NCBI GenBank assembly: GCA_019359675.1
Contig: JAHHGX010000070.1
Location: forward strand, 142,178 to 206,177
Origin: Calothrix sp. FI2-JRJ7
GTDB taxonomy: Bacteria > Cyanobacteriota > Cyanobacteriia > Cyanobacteriales > Nostocaceae
Direction of reading: 5' to 3'
DNA length: 64,000 nt
Positions 63,861 through 64,000 of this stretch are shown piece by piece; within the stretch, counting starts at the first letter, position 1, and each line of letters opens with the position of its first letter. Position numbers and translations under genes: made by a program. Below the pieces are notes generated by a model. That model had not been told where the DNA came from, made no database searches, and saw only the letters and a list, made by a program, of their open reading frames with translations.

Positions 63861-63876
63861 GTAGAGACGTTACATG
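63861..63876. repeat. Half of a GTAGAGACGTTACATG palindrome
   Basis: GTAGAGACGTTACATG is the left arm of the 28-bp element seen complete at 42529 and 46976; the right arm is missing and the end of a transposase gene follows at once. Confidence 0.7.
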
Positions 63877-63879
63877 AAT

Positions 63880-64000
63880 CTATCCCACTAATAAAATCTT
63901 TTGAACCCACATGTGGATAGTTGCAAGGTCAAGAAAGGAATCAAAATATACTTTTTGGCGTTCCCATCGAGCACTTAGACGACGATATTTACGTTGATAC
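63880..64000 (-). mobile_element. IS transposase, C-terminal end (partial)
   Basis: On the minus strand the frame ending at 63880-63882 (TAG) reads YQRKYRRLSARWERQ, VYFDSFLDLATIHMWVQKIL. The R-x-RRLSxRWER...FL.LA.I..W pattern is the C-terminus of IS5/IS4-type DDE transposases common in cyanobacteria. The gene runs out of the window. The terminal inverted repeat of the element cannot be proved from one end. Confidence 0.65.

Overview
The window is chromosomal DNA of a cyanobacterium, most likely filamentous and hormogonium-forming. The evidence is psbA, psbV, petE, petJ, a PsbP-like gene, ppc, nusB-ftsY, xisH/xisI modules, PEP-CTERM proteins and a long hps-type (hormogonium polysaccharide) locus. 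The DNA is AT-rich. By eye I count about 115-120 copies of the palindrome GGCGCC and saw no copy of the usual cyanobacterial HIP1 octamer GCGATCGC, so this lineage appears to use an alternate iterated palindrome. No rRNA, tRNA or CRISPR array was recognised.

Layout. 0-0.3 kb: 3' end of a DUF4351 protein. 0.7-19.6 kb: surface polysaccharide region with a DUF2264 protein, hpsA (giant PilX-like protein), pseudopilins hpsB, hpsC and hpsD, family-2 glycosyltransferases hpsE and hpsF plus a third GT2, a degraded stretch (13.3-16.4 kb) with three glycosyltransferase remnants mixed with xisI/xisH genes, a second hpsD-like pseudopilin, a DUF2064 transferase, an HpsJ-like membrane protein and another GT2. 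20-30.4 kb: housekeeping and conserved genes (DUF502, nusB, ftsY, SpoIIE-type phosphatase, DUF2278, PsbP-like, maf, small conserved proteins). 30.5-38.7 kb: ppc, a small protein, and a DUF1574/MBOAT pair for polymer O-acetylation. 39-40.5 kb: psbA followed by the 3' relic of a second psbA. 40.6-47.7 kb: HxlR regulator, PEP-CTERM NHL-repeat protein, xisI-xisH, a plasmid-type CyRepA1 replication protein and a nuclease-like protein, possibly an old integrated element. 47.8-58.5 kb: 2-hydroxyacid dehydrogenase, a tandem hairpin array, an MFS transporter, a sugar ABC importer whose binding protein and permeases are 4 kb apart, a UGT-like gene broken by one stop codon, DUF4058 and ScyD/ScyE-family genes. 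58.7-60.6 kb: photosynthetic electron carriers psbV, petE and petJ. 60.6-64 kb: TonB-like protein, cytochrome b6-like protein and the end of an IS transposase.

Functionally, the left third encodes a type IV pilus-like pseudopilin system with the glycosyltransferases for its polysaccharide. The DUF1574/MBOAT pair could acetylate a surface polymer, and the right end encodes soluble photosynthetic electron carriers. Intergenic DNA is full of small palindromic repeats of several families. They repeatedly lie on gene stop codons, one is inserted in frame inside a CDS, and one group forms a tandem array of about 60-bp hairpins with stems that differ in sequence but stay paired.
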